A stretch of DNA of 13,827 bases. It comes from JBBRCE01 sp038205115 (GTDB taxonomy: Bacteria; Planctomycetota; Planctomycetia; Pirellulales; JBBRCE01). This document shows, in pieces, positions 1-7,512 of the stretch (positions are counted from its first letter, which is position 1; the number at the start of each line of letters is the position of its first letter). Position numbers and translations under genes: made by a program. Under the pieces are notes generated by a model, which saw only the letters and a program-made list of their open reading frames with translations, was not told the DNA's origin and ran no database searches. The DNA lies in NCBI GenBank assembly GCA_038205115.1, contig JBBRCE010000086.1, positions 1 through 13,827 on the forward strand. The letters are read 5' to 3'.

Positions 1-143
1 CCCGCGCCGACGCTGTTGATCGACAATTCGGCCTAACACCCTGCCGCGTCTCTGGCCAGCAACCCTCTCACACACTTCCCCGCGCTACCGCTCCGCGCCC
101 ACAGCAAATAACCTACATTTCAGCCCGTGAACGGTTACAGCCC

Positions 144-1457
144 TTGTTTGCCGCGTGGTATACAATTGCATCCTCAAATGGCCATCAGTCTTCGCAGAGC
201 CGGCTGTCGTGGCTGAAAGCGATTGGGCCTTTTCAAAGGGGACAATATAGTCAGGCGTTTGAGTTGATCTCAGTTTCCGCTACCGAAAAACGTTTAATCG
301 GCACGACGAGGCCAAAATCCATGCGTCTTCGAGACGAGTTGGATCTACTAATTATTGAGGGAAACTGTCAGACCGCATTAGGAGGATATTCAACCGGACG
401 AGCAGGAATCGCATACTGTAAGGCGGCCCGTAAAGCCGATGGCCTGGGATGCTACCGAGAGTTTGCGGCTTTACGCGGCGTTTGGATGTACAATTTAACT
501 GGCAACTCCGTTCAGAAAGCTATGATTAACGCGGAACAACTATTGCAAGTAGCCCGCCGAGCAAAAGATAAGGGAATGCTAATCGAGGCTGAACGCGCAA
601 TGGGCCACACAGTATTCTGGATCGAGTCGTTTGGAGAATGCTCGGGCTGGAATAAATTGGTGTGGCAGCACTACACAAAAAATCCCGGAGCCGTGTCGCG
701 TATTTATTATGTGACAAATCCAGGTGTTTCGTCATTGGGCTATCGAGGAATGGCAGAGCATATTTTGGGCAACTACGATCTTTCAGAAAGACTCGCAGCC
801 CAAGCAATTGGGCAGGCAGAGGCGATGAAACAGGACCATAGTCTAGCAAATTCTTTAATATTTCGAGCGATTACTCGAGCCAGCGTCGGCGATTTGGAAG
901 GTGTAAGAAACGACGCGCTACGAGCTACTGAGGTTTCGGAGCACGATGGATTTGTCTATTGGTTAACACTGGCAGGTTTTCTCGTAAAGTGGGCCGATGG
1001 AATGGCTGGAGGCAATAAAAAGGGCTTCGGCGAAATGACAAAATATATTACAGACCTTTCCTCCGCCGGTGGGAAACTCTTGATTCCGATGATGATGAAC
1101 TTGACAAGCGATGTCTGCCGCATTCACGGAGATCTGAAACAAGCTGCTGTATGGTGTAAAAAGGCGTTGGTTGCATCGAAAAGGTCGGGAGACACGTCGT
1201 TTCGGTTGGAAATAATGCGCAGGCAAGCGTTGATTGCGATGTTGGATGACGATTGCCTCGCTGGGGCTACACGAATGAATGCAACCATCGTAGAGTGTTT
1301 GCGGTCGAGCAATATGCGAACTGCTGCATTGGCAGCGATGACCGTGGACGAAAGTGGTCGCGATGGCTTGGATTCGAAATCAGTGCGTGCGGCAGCAAAG
1401 TTGAAGCATTTTCTCGTCACTCGCGGCCTAAATGCGAAGTTGCTCGTAAGTATTTAA
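144..1457 (+). CDS. TPR-like helical repeat protein resembling the C-terminal domain of cyclase/ATPase signalling proteins; 5' end uncertain
   Basis: The 437-residue product has no catalytic motif. It reads like the C-terminal TPR half of large proteins that join an adenylate/guanylate cyclase or AAA-type ATPase to helical repeats. Family-like landmarks, in order, are a DELDLLIIEGNCQTALGGYS stretch (about 64-83), repeated A-x-x-AEQLLQVARRAKD-type helices (about 128-142), a GHTVFWIESFGE segment (about 152-163), a conserved 'visit' segment around YYVTNPGVSSLGYRGMAEHI (about 187-206), and GDLEGVRNDALRA/GDLKQAAVWCKKAL repeat helices. The start used here is TTG with no convincing ribosome binding site. 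The frame is open leftward to base 3 without a stop, so the gene may enter from outside the window. ATG321 (residue 60) is an alternative start, but repeat-like sequence precedes it. Base composition is clearly more AT-rich than the neighbouring genes, suggesting transfer or relaxed selection. The function is unknown; a scaffold or sensor fragment is a guess. Confidence 0.6.
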   Translation: MFAAWYTIASSNGHQSSQSRLSWLKAIGPFQRGQYSQAFELISVSATEKRLIGTTRPKSMRLRDELDLLIIEGNCQTALGGYSTGRAGIAYCKAARKADGLGCYREFAALRGVWMYNLTGNSVQKAMINAEQLLQVARRAKDKGMLIEAERAMGHTVFWIESFGECSGWNKLVWQHYTKNPGAVSRIYYVTNPGVSSLGYRGMAEHILGNYDLSERLAAQAIGQAEAMKQDHSLANSLIFRAITRASVGDLEGVRNDALRATEVSEHDGFVYWLTLAGFLVKWADGMAGGNKKGFGEMTKYITDLSSAGGKLLIPMMMNLTSDVCRIHGDLKQAAVWCKKALVASKRSGDTSFRLEIMRRQALIAMLDDDCLAGATRMNATIVECLRSSNMRTAALAAMTVDESGRDGLDSKSVRAAAKLKHFLVTRGLNAKLLVSI

Positions 1458-1752
1458 ATCGCGTTGCGCAATCACTTCTTGATGGAAGAAAAGGCGATCG
1501 CAACCTTTGACCGATTCGGTGTGAAACTCCGGCAAAGTTGATAAGATACGATTGCGGGGTCGAGACCGAGCGATTCGGCAACGAGCGGCTCGACTGGCTG
1601 CGACCGGTTTCGAAGTTGCGAAAAAACATTCCTTTTTAAGTCACTTCCAACCGCGCGCTCGATCCGGCCTAACTGATGGTGTGCCTGCGGCCCGAGCGCG
1701 ACGATTTTGATGTATGTTTGACGCCAGTTGCGTCGCATTGACGCATTCCTTA
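1458..1752. other. Convergent intergenic region
   Basis: These 295 bases separate the TPR gene (+) from the 3' end of the secreted propeller protein gene (-). Both genes point into the region. An antisense frame stays open through part of it, but it is the overlapping shadow of the neighbouring gene and has no start signal of its own. The only structure I can support is a small hairpin at 1729-1745. No RNA gene or mobile element is recognisable. Confidence 0.5.
1729..1745 (-). terminator. Possible weak terminator hairpin after the secreted propeller protein gene
   Basis: A perfect 6-bp stem (TGCGTC/GACGCA) with a 5-base loop lies 7 bases past the stop codon of the minus-strand gene. No U-tract follows on that strand, so it is at best a weak or factor-assisted terminator. 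Confidence 0.25.
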
Positions 1753-4700
1753 TCAGTCGAACTTCAGCAGGCCGAAGCCTTGCGGAGCGATGTCCGTGCA
1801 GGCGGGATTGGTCCAACTCTGAAAGCCGACGCCCGGAACGGTGCGCTGCAGACCCAACGCCCAGAGATTGCCGGAACGAGGCGAATTGCGGACGAGTTGA
1901 TCCCAGGGAATGGCGATTTCGATCGTCCAGGCGTCGTCGGTGGATGACTGCGCGACAAACCAAGTGGGATTCCAGGTGGCGTCGCCCCAGCAACTTTCGG
2001 CCGTCCAGCCGCGATGATCGATGGCCAGCCGATAGTAGGTAGCGTAGTTGCGATCGGGATCCAGCAGGATTTCGACGCGGTCGTTTCGATGCAGATCCGC
2101 GTCGCGCTCGCGGCGACCAGCGCCGGCCGAATAGTCCACGCCTGACGCTTTGTGGCAGGTGACCGCCACGTAAAGATGCTCTTCGTCGCCGGCTAGCATG
2201 GCAGTTGCCGGCCAATCGGCGTCGTCGGCCAACGGGCTGAGTAGTTCTAACTTTGTGGCCGACTTCCAAATGGGATCGTCGAACTGTCCGTCGAGTTTGG
2301 GGCGCACGCCGTGGGTGCCGCAGCGAACCATCGGCCTGGGAGTAACCGCGCGGCGGTCGGTGAGCCAGCGCTCCGTATCCGCGCAACTCCACCAAGCGTC
2401 GTGCGGACGGCTGGAGAGAATTTGCTGATAGATCTTTTCGGCCTGATCTTTTTGGCCCAGCGCGCGCCAACTGGCGGCCAGCGGAAATAGCACGCGCGGT
2501 TCGGCGAGCAATTCTGGATGTTGACGCTGCAAGAGTTCCGTCAGCCGAGCCGTCTGTTGAACCGAGCGGCGCGACTGCATGGATTGCGTTGTTGAGTTCT
2601 CGGCGGCCAGTTCCATCTGCCCGGCTGCTTGTTTGACCGGAAAATCCGGGCCGGTCTTGGAACGTTGCAGCGCTGCGCTGCTGGCCTGATATTGCACGAG
2701 CCAGATCAGCGCCGTCGCCGCGGCCGGATGTTCCGGATAGCGGTCGGCCAACAGCTCGAAGGTTTTTTCGGCCAGATCCCATTGCCCTTCTTGATGCAGG
2801 CGCTGACCGAGTTGCGCGAGTAGTTCGCAGGCGCTGTCGGCATCCAGCCCACTGATCATCTGGCCCATTTGGCTGGAAAGTTGCGCGTGATTGCTGCGCA
2901 GGGTTTGCGACAGAATGGCTTGCAGATTGCGGCGTTTGATCGCCGCGCGGCCGAGGCTTTCGACATTTTCCGGCCCACCGAAAACCAGCGGTCGCCGTGC
3001 GGGGCCATCGTTGGGCAAATTCAAGCCCGACCAAAAATCGGTGGCGTGCGACGAGCGAGCGTCGGCAGCCGTCAGCGAAATTTCGCGAAAGCCCAGCACG
3101 GTTGGCGAACTGGCCGCCTGGGCGGTGAGCACGGATCGCGCGCGCCAGGAAAGATCGGCCAGCGAGCGCCCCAATTGCGGTGAAACTTGCGACGTGGAAA
3201 TGCTGACGCCGCCCGATTGTGCCGCGCCAGACCTGAGAAACAGCTTTTTCGCCGACCAGACCGGCAGATCGAACACTTGCCGCGGTTGCTCGCTGGCCGC
3301 CTGCTCAAGGCCCGCCAGCGCCGCGCGGTGCAGTAGCGGCGCCAACGGATCGTCGCTATCGCAATCGCCGAGCACCACGACATCCGGTCGCCAAGTGCGA
3401 AGCTGTCGGGCAATGTGCGATTGCAAACGCTGCGCACTCAGATCGTCGCCGCTGAGTTGCTTCCAGCGGGCCAACACTTGTTCGGCCGAAGTTTGGATGC
3501 CGGGCTGACGCAGCGGAAATTGCCAGGCCGCGCCGCAGCCATTGCCGCCGACACTGGACACGGCTTCGCTCATCCGCGCGCCGGCGCGCGGCGATTGTTC
3601 GGCCGCCGGTTCGAGATCGCGTCGCGTGAGGAGTTCGGCGTGAGCCAGGCAGCCATCGGCCGCGGCGGTTCGCGCGAACAGTTCCGGCGCGAGTTGATCG
3701 GCATCGCTAAAAAACGCCAGCAGCGCGGCGCGGGTGCGCGTGCCCGATTGTCGCCGCCATGTGGCGCCGCCGTCGGTGGTTGCAAAGATAGCGCCCAGCG
3801 CGCCGCCAGCCCAACCGTGTTGATCGTCGATGAAATGCAGCGTGCGGATGGGCGTGGTTAGATCCAGGCGTTGCACCTGCCAGGTGCGGCCGGCATCGGC
3901 GCTGTGCAATACGACATGCCCTGGCGCGCCGCCGATCCAGACGTGCGCGCCGCGGGCGGCCACCGCCTGAAAATCGATCTCGCCATCGGTGGGCAGCGAC
4001 AGTTCCCGCGGACGAAGCCACGCGCGTCCGCCGTCGTTGCTGACCAGCAGCAGGCCGCCATCGCCTACCAGCCATGCCCGCTCGTGCGTGGCGAATCGCA
4101 GGCACTGTGCGCGACGCAAACCGAACTCTGGCGCCGTGGCCAGACTTAGCTCATTGCCGCGCAGTGTCCACAGGCGTCCCGCGTCGTCGGCCAGTGCGGC
4201 GCTGCCGGCGTCGCTGAAATCGCCAGCTTGCCACTGGTGAAATTCGAGCAGCGGCAGCGGCGTCCACTCGCGACCTTCGCCACTGCCGGACAGCAATCCG
4301 GCTGGATTCATGGCCGAACTGTCGCTCACTGCCCAGGCGGGCGCGTTGCCTGCCAGGCCAATACGACGAATTGCCGGCATCAGCGGCTTTGACTCGCGTT
4401 GCCAGGTGCGTCCGCCGTCGCGCGTGCGCAATACCAGACCGGCCGATAGATGCGTGAACGGTTGGGTCCAGCCACCGGCGGCCCAGCCGTTTTGCGAATT
4501 TGCAAAGGCAACCGAGTTGAGTCGACATGCCACGTCGGTGTGTTGCAGCGTCCAGTGAAGACCACCGTCGTCGGTGTGCCAAATAACGCCTTGCTCGCCA
4601 ACGGCCCAACCTTGTTGCGGGTCGATGAAATGAATGGAAGTAATTTCGGCATCGCCGCGCCAGGCGCGGACGGAGTCATCGGCCGCTGGCGGTTCGGCGG

Positions 4701-4794
4701 CGCGTACGCCAGCGACAGTCGCAAAAATCAACAGCGCGATGCGCCCCATCGCGGAGCGAAGAACGTATTGCGGCCGCCATCCACGACTGCGCAT
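1753..4794 (-). CDS. Secreted multidomain protein: YCF48/BNR-like propeller, degenerate LmbE (PIG-L) domain, TPR-like helices, CBM9-like C-terminus
   Basis: The 1013-residue protein has a signal peptide (about 1-32; hydrophobic core IALLIFATVAGV, ending AA). From about 44 to 350 there are YCF48/BNR-like propeller repeats with the signatures GWAVGEQGVIWHTDDGGLHW, VLRTRDGGRTW, LLVSNDGGRAW, VVLHSADAGRTW and GAIFATTDGGATW. From about 355 to 610 it resembles an LmbE/PIG-L deacetylase: ALLAFFSDADQ where AHPDDE is expected, then RMSEA, then RTWRPDVVVLGD. The expected zinc ligands are not in place, so catalysis is unlikely. From about 625 to 815 it is alpha-helical with TPR-like LAEKTFELLADRYPEHP and AEKIYQQILSSRP. 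From about 830 to 1013 it is a CBM9-like domain (KLDGQFDDPIWKSA, EEHLYVAV, DRVEILLDP, WTIEIAIPWDQL). The ATG start is supported by a GAGG 7 bases upstream. It probably acts outside the cytoplasm; binding partner unknown. It lies 90 bases downstream of mutM. Confidence 0.85.
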   Translation of the reverse strand: MRSRGWRPQYVLRSAMGRIALLIFATVAGVRAAEPPAADDSVRAWRGDAEITSIHFIDPQQGWAVGEQGVIWHTDDGGLHWTLQHTDVACRLNSVAFANSQNGWAAGGWTQPFTHLSAGLVLRTRDGGRTWQRESKPLMPAIRRIGLAGNAPAWAVSDSSAMNPAGLLSGSGEGREWTPLPLLEFHQWQAGDFSDAGSAALADDAGRLWTLRGNELSLATAPEFGLRRAQCLRFATHERAWLVGDGGLLLVSNDGGRAWLRPRELSLPTDGEIDFQAVAARGAHVWIGGAPGHVVLHSADAGRTWQVQRLDLTTPIRTLHFIDDQHGWAGGALGAIFATTDGGATWRRQSGTRTRAALLAFFSDADQLAPELFARTAAADGCLAHAELLTRRDLEPAAEQSPRAGARMSEAVSSVGGNGCGAAWQFPLRQPGIQTSAEQVLARWKQLSGDDLSAQRLQSHIARQLRTWRPDVVVLGDCDSDDPLAPLLHRAALAGLEQAASEQPRQVFDLPVWSAKKLFLRSGAAQSGGVSISTSQVSPQLGRSLADLSWRARSVLTAQAASSPTVLGFREISLTAADARSSHATDFWSGLNLPNDGPARRPLVFGGPENVESLGRAAIKRRNLQAILSQTLRSNHAQLSSQMGQMISGLDADSACELLAQLGQRLHQEGQWDLAEKTFELLADRYPEHPAAATALIWLVQYQASSAALQRSKTGPDFPVKQAAGQMELAAENSTTQSMQSRRSVQQTARLTELLQRQHPELLAEPRVLFPLAASWRALGQKDQAEKIYQQILSSRPHDAWWSCADTERWLTDRRAVTPRPMVRCGTHGVRPKLDGQFDDPIWKSATKLELLSPLADDADWPATAMLAGDEEHLYVAVTCHKASGVDYSAGAGRRERDADLHRNDRVEILLDPDRNYATYYRLAIDHRGWTAESCWGDATWNPTWFVAQSSTDDAWTIEIAIPWDQLVRNSPRSGNLWALGLQRTVPGVGFQSWTNPACTDIAPQGFGLLKFD

Positions 4795-4884
4795 CGGGCA
4801 ACCTCACGATTCGAGGGGCGAAGAGTGCTGGTCTTTGAGTGCCGTGGAATTGTAGACCAAACGTCAAAATGTGCCTACAACAGC

Positions 4885-5715
4885 TTACTTCTGGCACTTG
4901 GGGCAATAAAACGTCGAGCGTTGCGCTTGCACAATGCGGAGAATCTCGCGCTGGCCGCAGCGCTGGCAAAGCTGGCCGGCGCGGTCGTAAACCCGATGGT
5001 GGTTCTGATAGCTGCCGGCTTGATTCAACGCGTTGCGGTACGTGCCGTCGGACAACGTCGAGCCTTCGTGCAAGACGGCCAACTGCAACACTTCCAGCGT
5101 GGCTTGCTGCAGTTGACGCCAGTGTTTGGGCCGCAACGCATTGCAGGCCAACTGCGGCGAAATGCCAGCCAAATGCAAGATTTCGGACGCATAAAGATTG
5201 CCGATGCCGGCCACCGCCCGCTGGTCGAGCAGCGCCACTTTGATTGGCCGCCGACTGGACGATAACCGCGCGGACATCTCGGCGGCTGTGATCTGCAATG
5301 CGTCCGGACCAAGCTTGTGCTCGCCCAGCCGCTGCTGAAACTCCGCCGGCGACATCAACCACACGCAACCCAAGCCGCGACGATCCCAAAACAACAGCTC
5401 GGATGCCTGGCCGTCGAGCAAAAAGCGCAATCGCAGATGCTCGGCTGTGGGCGGTTCAGCCAGCAGCACCAGACCGGTCATCCGCGGCTCGATCACGATC
5501 CGGTCTTCGCTACACAACTGCAGGATCACGCGTTTGCCGACGCGGCCGACATCCACAATTTGCCGGCCGCGTGTGCGACGTCGAAAGGCCGGCATCAGCG
5601 GCGCGATGCTGATCGGCCGCCGTGCGCAACGCGTGCGCTGCACGTCGCGGATGCGCGCGCCAATCACGGCCAGCACGCCGCGACGCATGGTTTCCACTTC
5701 AGGCAACTCGGGCAC
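4885..5715 (-). CDS. mutM: Formamidopyrimidine-DNA glycosylase (Fpg/MutM)
   Basis: This bifunctional base-excision repair enzyme removes 8-oxoguanine and formamidopyrimidines from DNA and cleaves the strand by beta/delta elimination. The 276-residue length is normal. The N-terminus PELPEVET supplies the catalytic Pro (residue 2, exposed after Met removal) and Glu3. VGKR around Lys61 matches the conserved lysine, and RMTG (78-81) and the DRRGLG loop (111-116) are present. The H2TH region carries GIGNLYASEIL (170-180). A C-terminal zinc finger is complete (Cys250, Cys253, Cys271, Cys274), with Arg266 at the tip of the beta-hairpin. The start is GTG and is fixed by the need for Pro2; no strong ribosome binding site is visible, only a distant GGAAG. 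The gene lies 75 bases downstream of the lipoprotein gene and 90 upstream of the secreted propeller protein gene, all on the same strand. No catalytic residue appears to be missing. Confidence 0.97.
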   Translation of the reverse strand: MPELPEVETMRRGVLAVIGARIRDVQRTRCARRPISIAPLMPAFRRRTRGRQIVDVGRVGKRVILQLCSEDRIVIEPRMTGLVLLAEPPTAEHLRLRFLLDGQASELLFWDRRGLGCVWLMSPAEFQQRLGEHKLGPDALQITAAEMSARLSSSRRPIKVALLDQRAVAGIGNLYASEILHLAGISPQLACNALRPKHWRQLQQATLEVLQLAVLHEGSTLSDGTYRNALNQAGSYQNHHRVYDRAGQLCQRCGQREILRIVQAQRSTFYCPKCQK

Positions 5716-5790
5716 GCAACGATCTCAGCTTCCGCGCAACGGTCAAAACCGTCATTCTATCGTGCAGCCCGCCCGTGCGTCAGTTGCCGG

Positions 5791-6510
5791 CTAGCGCGTC
5801 AAGCCGCGGCCTTGCGCGCCGGTGGCTGTCGCTGCGTCGTCGCCGGGGTAATTCATCCGCCAGCCGTCGGCTTCGTGAATCAGGTTTTCACTGATTTCGT
5901 CGCTTTCGCTGCCATCGGCGTATTCGATCACCAGTCGGACTTGGGCCTGCGCGCCGCGAATGTTTTCGCCTTCGATCTTCAAACGATCGACGCGGCCATC
6001 GCGAGTCCAGTGGTCCCAATATTGCATAAGTTCGGGGCTGGTCGAAATCCGACGGGCCGTGCTGCATAAGAATTTATCGGCCAAGGCGTAGCGGTGCGAA
6101 TTGGCGGCGGCATAAGCGGCTTGCACCACTTCCCGCGGTTGCAAGCCGTCCGACATCGGCAGGTTGGCGGCGCGGCCATCGCCGACCGGCAGGTATTTTG
6201 CGTTCACCACGGTGCCATATTTTGCGCGGGCTTCCGTGGTGTAGTCGTTTCGCGAATCGCTGGGATAATTGCTACGGTTGTCGTTGGCGTAACCGCCGCG
6301 GTTGTCGTTGGCGTAACCGCTGCGGGTGTCGCTTGAGTTTTGCGTCGACTGCCCGCCCATCGGGTCGTGCTGATTCTGACCATTGACGCTCTGTCGGCCC
6401 GTTTGATTGCGATTGGCGGCCTGTTGATTGGGCGAGGGCGTTCCGCCGCAACCGACGGCAAACAGGGCCAGGGCAACCGTTGCGCCGGTCCATTTCGAAG
6501 TAACAATCAT
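5791..6510 (-). CDS. Lipoprotein with octapeptide tandem repeats and a DUF4878/NTF2-like C-terminal domain
   Basis: The product is 239 residues. An N-terminal lipoprotein signal (VALALFAVGC, acylated Cys21) predicts membrane anchoring. Residues about 22-60 are Asn/Gln/Ser-rich linker. Residues 64-95 hold four 8-residue units of the form x-G/N-Y-x-x-D/E-x-R (GYANDNR twice, then NYPSDSR and DYTTEAR), with the two central copies nearly identical at the DNA level. The C-terminal part (about 123-222; REVVQAAYAAANSHRYALAD, YWDHWTRDG, GAQAQVRLVIEYADGS, ADGWRMNYPG) resembles DUF4878/NTF2-like folds, which are often attached to lipoproteins; the function is unknown. The open frame begins further upstream at 6651, but I choose ATG6510 because a GGAGG sits 5 bases before it and the signal peptide starts there. 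A possible promoter lies at 6546-6575. Confidence 0.85.
   Translation of the reverse strand: MIVTSKWTGATVALALFAVGCGGTPSPNQQAANRNQTGRQSVNGQNQHDPMGGQSTQNSSDTRSGYANDNRGGYANDNRSNYPSDSRNDYTTEARAKYGTVVNAKYLPVGDGRAANLPMSDGLQPREVVQAAYAAANSHRYALADKFLCSTARRISTSPELMQYWDHWTRDGRVDRLKIEGENIRGAQAQVRLVIEYADGSESDEISENLIHEADGWRMNYPGDDAATATGAQGRGLTR
6269..6340 (-). repeat. 24-bp in-frame tandem repeat in the lipoprotein gene
   Basis: The 22-base unit beginning CGGTTGTCGTTGGCGTAACC recurs exactly at 6275 and 6299 on the plus strand, a 24-base period equal to eight codons. Diverged units flank these two, giving about four copies that encode x-Y-x-x-D/E-x-R octapeptides in the linker between the lipid anchor and the folded domain. 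Outer limits are approximate. Confidence 0.75.
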
Positions 6511-6739
6511 TGCATCCTCCGTGAAGTGATTTGGGGTCGGACGAAAAGATAGCGGTAAACGGCACTTTTGGGCAAGATGAATCTGTCGCAAGATGCTGGG
6601 CAGTTCGGGCTCACGCCGTCTATAAGCCAAGGATTTCAGGCCGAAATGCACAGATTCTTTCGCACTCTTGCTGCCGCAATTCCCGTCGCCAAGGTAAAAT
6701 GGCGCATACCGGCTTTTCGATTGAACCCCACGAGCAGCG
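6511..6739. promoter_or_regulatory. Divergent intergenic region between the lipoprotein gene and queC
   Basis: These 229 bases must carry promoters for both directions. Toward the lipoprotein gene there is a GGAGG at 6516-6520 and a candidate promoter (6546-6575). Toward queC, a TAAAAT at 6695-6700 could be a -10 box, about 40 bases before the start, but no good -35 lies at normal spacing. I looked for a preQ1 riboswitch-like pseudoknot ahead of queC and see no recognisable one. Confidence 0.4.
6546..6575 (-). promoter_or_regulatory. Candidate sigma70-type promoter for the lipoprotein gene
   Basis: On the minus strand, TTGCCC (6575-6570) and TATCTT (6551-6546) are separated by 18 bases. Each matches 4 of 6 consensus positions. 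The inferred 5' leader is about 30 bases and ends in the GGAGG ribosome binding site. This is pattern matching only. Confidence 0.3.
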
Positions 6740-7483
6740 ATGATTGCCAGTCAGCGGACGACGATCGGTTTGATGTTGAGCGGCGGGTTGGATAGCTGCA
6801 TTTTGCTGGGGACGTTGCTAGCAGAAGGCCTCGCGGTTCAGCCGTTTTACGTGCGCTCGCAACTGGTCTGGCAAGCAGCCGAGCAGCCTGCGCTCGAGCG
6901 ATATCTGGCCGCAATGGCGCAGCCACGGCTGCAACCGCTGGTGCTGCTCGAACTGCCGTTAGCGGACGTCTACGGTCAGCATTGGAGTACCACAGGGCAG
7001 GCCACGCCCGACGAAACCACGCCCGACGATGCCGTTTATCTGCCGGGCCGAAATCCGCTGTTGCTGATTAAGGCGGCCGTCTGGTGCGCGCTGCATGGCG
7101 TTGGGCAACTGGCGGTTGGCACGCTGGCAGGCAATCCGTTTAGCGATGCCACGGACGCGTTCTTTGCCGATTTTCAGGCCGCCCTGAACCGGGCGCTGTC
7201 GGCACCGCTTGAATTGGTTCGCCCGTTTTCGCGGTTCGACAAGCAACACGTGATGCGACTGGGCCGAGATGCGCCATTGGAACACACGTTTTCGTGCGTG
7301 TCGCCGGTTGGTATGCTGCACTGCGGCCATTGCAACAAATGCTGCGAACGCAAACAGGCATTTTCGCAAGCCGCCATCGCCGACGCCACTCGCTATGCCA
7401 CGGCAGGCAGTGGCGGTACAAACGGCCAAGGTGCGCACAGTAACGGCGCAGATTTAATCCGCAATCGCCACTCGTTCTCCTAG
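6740..7483 (+). CDS. queC: 7-cyano-7-deazaguanine synthase (QueC), divergent form
   Basis: QueC converts 7-carboxy-7-deazaguanine plus ammonia to preQ0 using ATP, in the cytoplasm, on the path to queuosine and other 7-deazaguanines. The 247-residue protein has the PP-loop SGGLDS at 14-19, the YLPGRN motif at 100-105 that corresponds to the QueC V/Y-P-x-R-N signature, and a C-terminal zinc site with Cys186, Cys195, Cys198 and Cys201 (CG-x-C-x-x-C followed by ERKQAF). Where many QueC proteins have a YPDCR-type segment, this one has GNPFSDATDAFF, so it belongs to a divergent branch. The ATG start gives a short lead to the PP-loop, as expected; the ribosome binding site is weak. queD follows after 29 bases, supporting a shared role. 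A different PP-loop ATPase acting on another substrate is the main alternative, but queD next door argues against it. Confidence 0.9.
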   Translation: MIASQRTTIGLMLSGGLDSCILLGTLLAEGLAVQPFYVRSQLVWQAAEQPALERYLAAMAQPRLQPLVLLELPLADVYGQHWSTTGQATPDETTPDDAVYLPGRNPLLLIKAAVWCALHGVGQLAVGTLAGNPFSDATDAFFADFQAALNRALSAPLELVRPFSRFDKQHVMRLGRDAPLEHTFSCVSPVGMLHCGHCNKCCERKQAFSQAAIADATRYATAGSGGTNGQGAHSNGADLIRNRHSFS

Positions 7484-7495
7484 AGAGAATTTTTT
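7475..7495 (+). terminator. Weak hairpin plus T6 overlapping the queC stop codon
   Basis: A 5-bp stem (TTCTC/GAGAA, 7475-7479 with 7485-7489) has the end of the queC stop codon in its loop and is followed directly by six T residues (7490-7495). The form is that of an intrinsic terminator or attenuator, but the stem is short and AU-rich. It lies between queC and queD, so it could lower queD expression. Confidence 0.3.
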
Positions 7496-7512
7496 AACCG
7501 GGGTTACAGGGC

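Noticed and set aside
1..36. Possible C-terminal tail of an upstream plus-strand gene (ends LLIDNSA, then TAA)
   Set aside because: Twelve codons are too few to support; if real, it would argue that the TPR gene starts after base 36.
1472..3034. Long 520-residue minus-strand open frame overlapping the secreted propeller protein gene
   Set aside because: It is the GC-driven shadow of the real gene in another frame; the product is Arg/Ser-rich with no domain, while the competing frame has clear signatures.
4795..4884. TACAAT box as promoter for the secreted propeller protein gene
   Set aside because: A TTGACG lies only 7 bases from it and no -35 sits at usable spacing, so I did not list it.
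6511..6651. Upstream extension of the lipoprotein reading frame
   Set aside because: The 47 extra residues would bury the lipoprotein signal, and a good GGAGG lies just before ATG6510.
6660..6739. preQ1 riboswitch ahead of queC
   Set aside because: No compact pseudoknot with the expected stem and A-rich tail can be seen.
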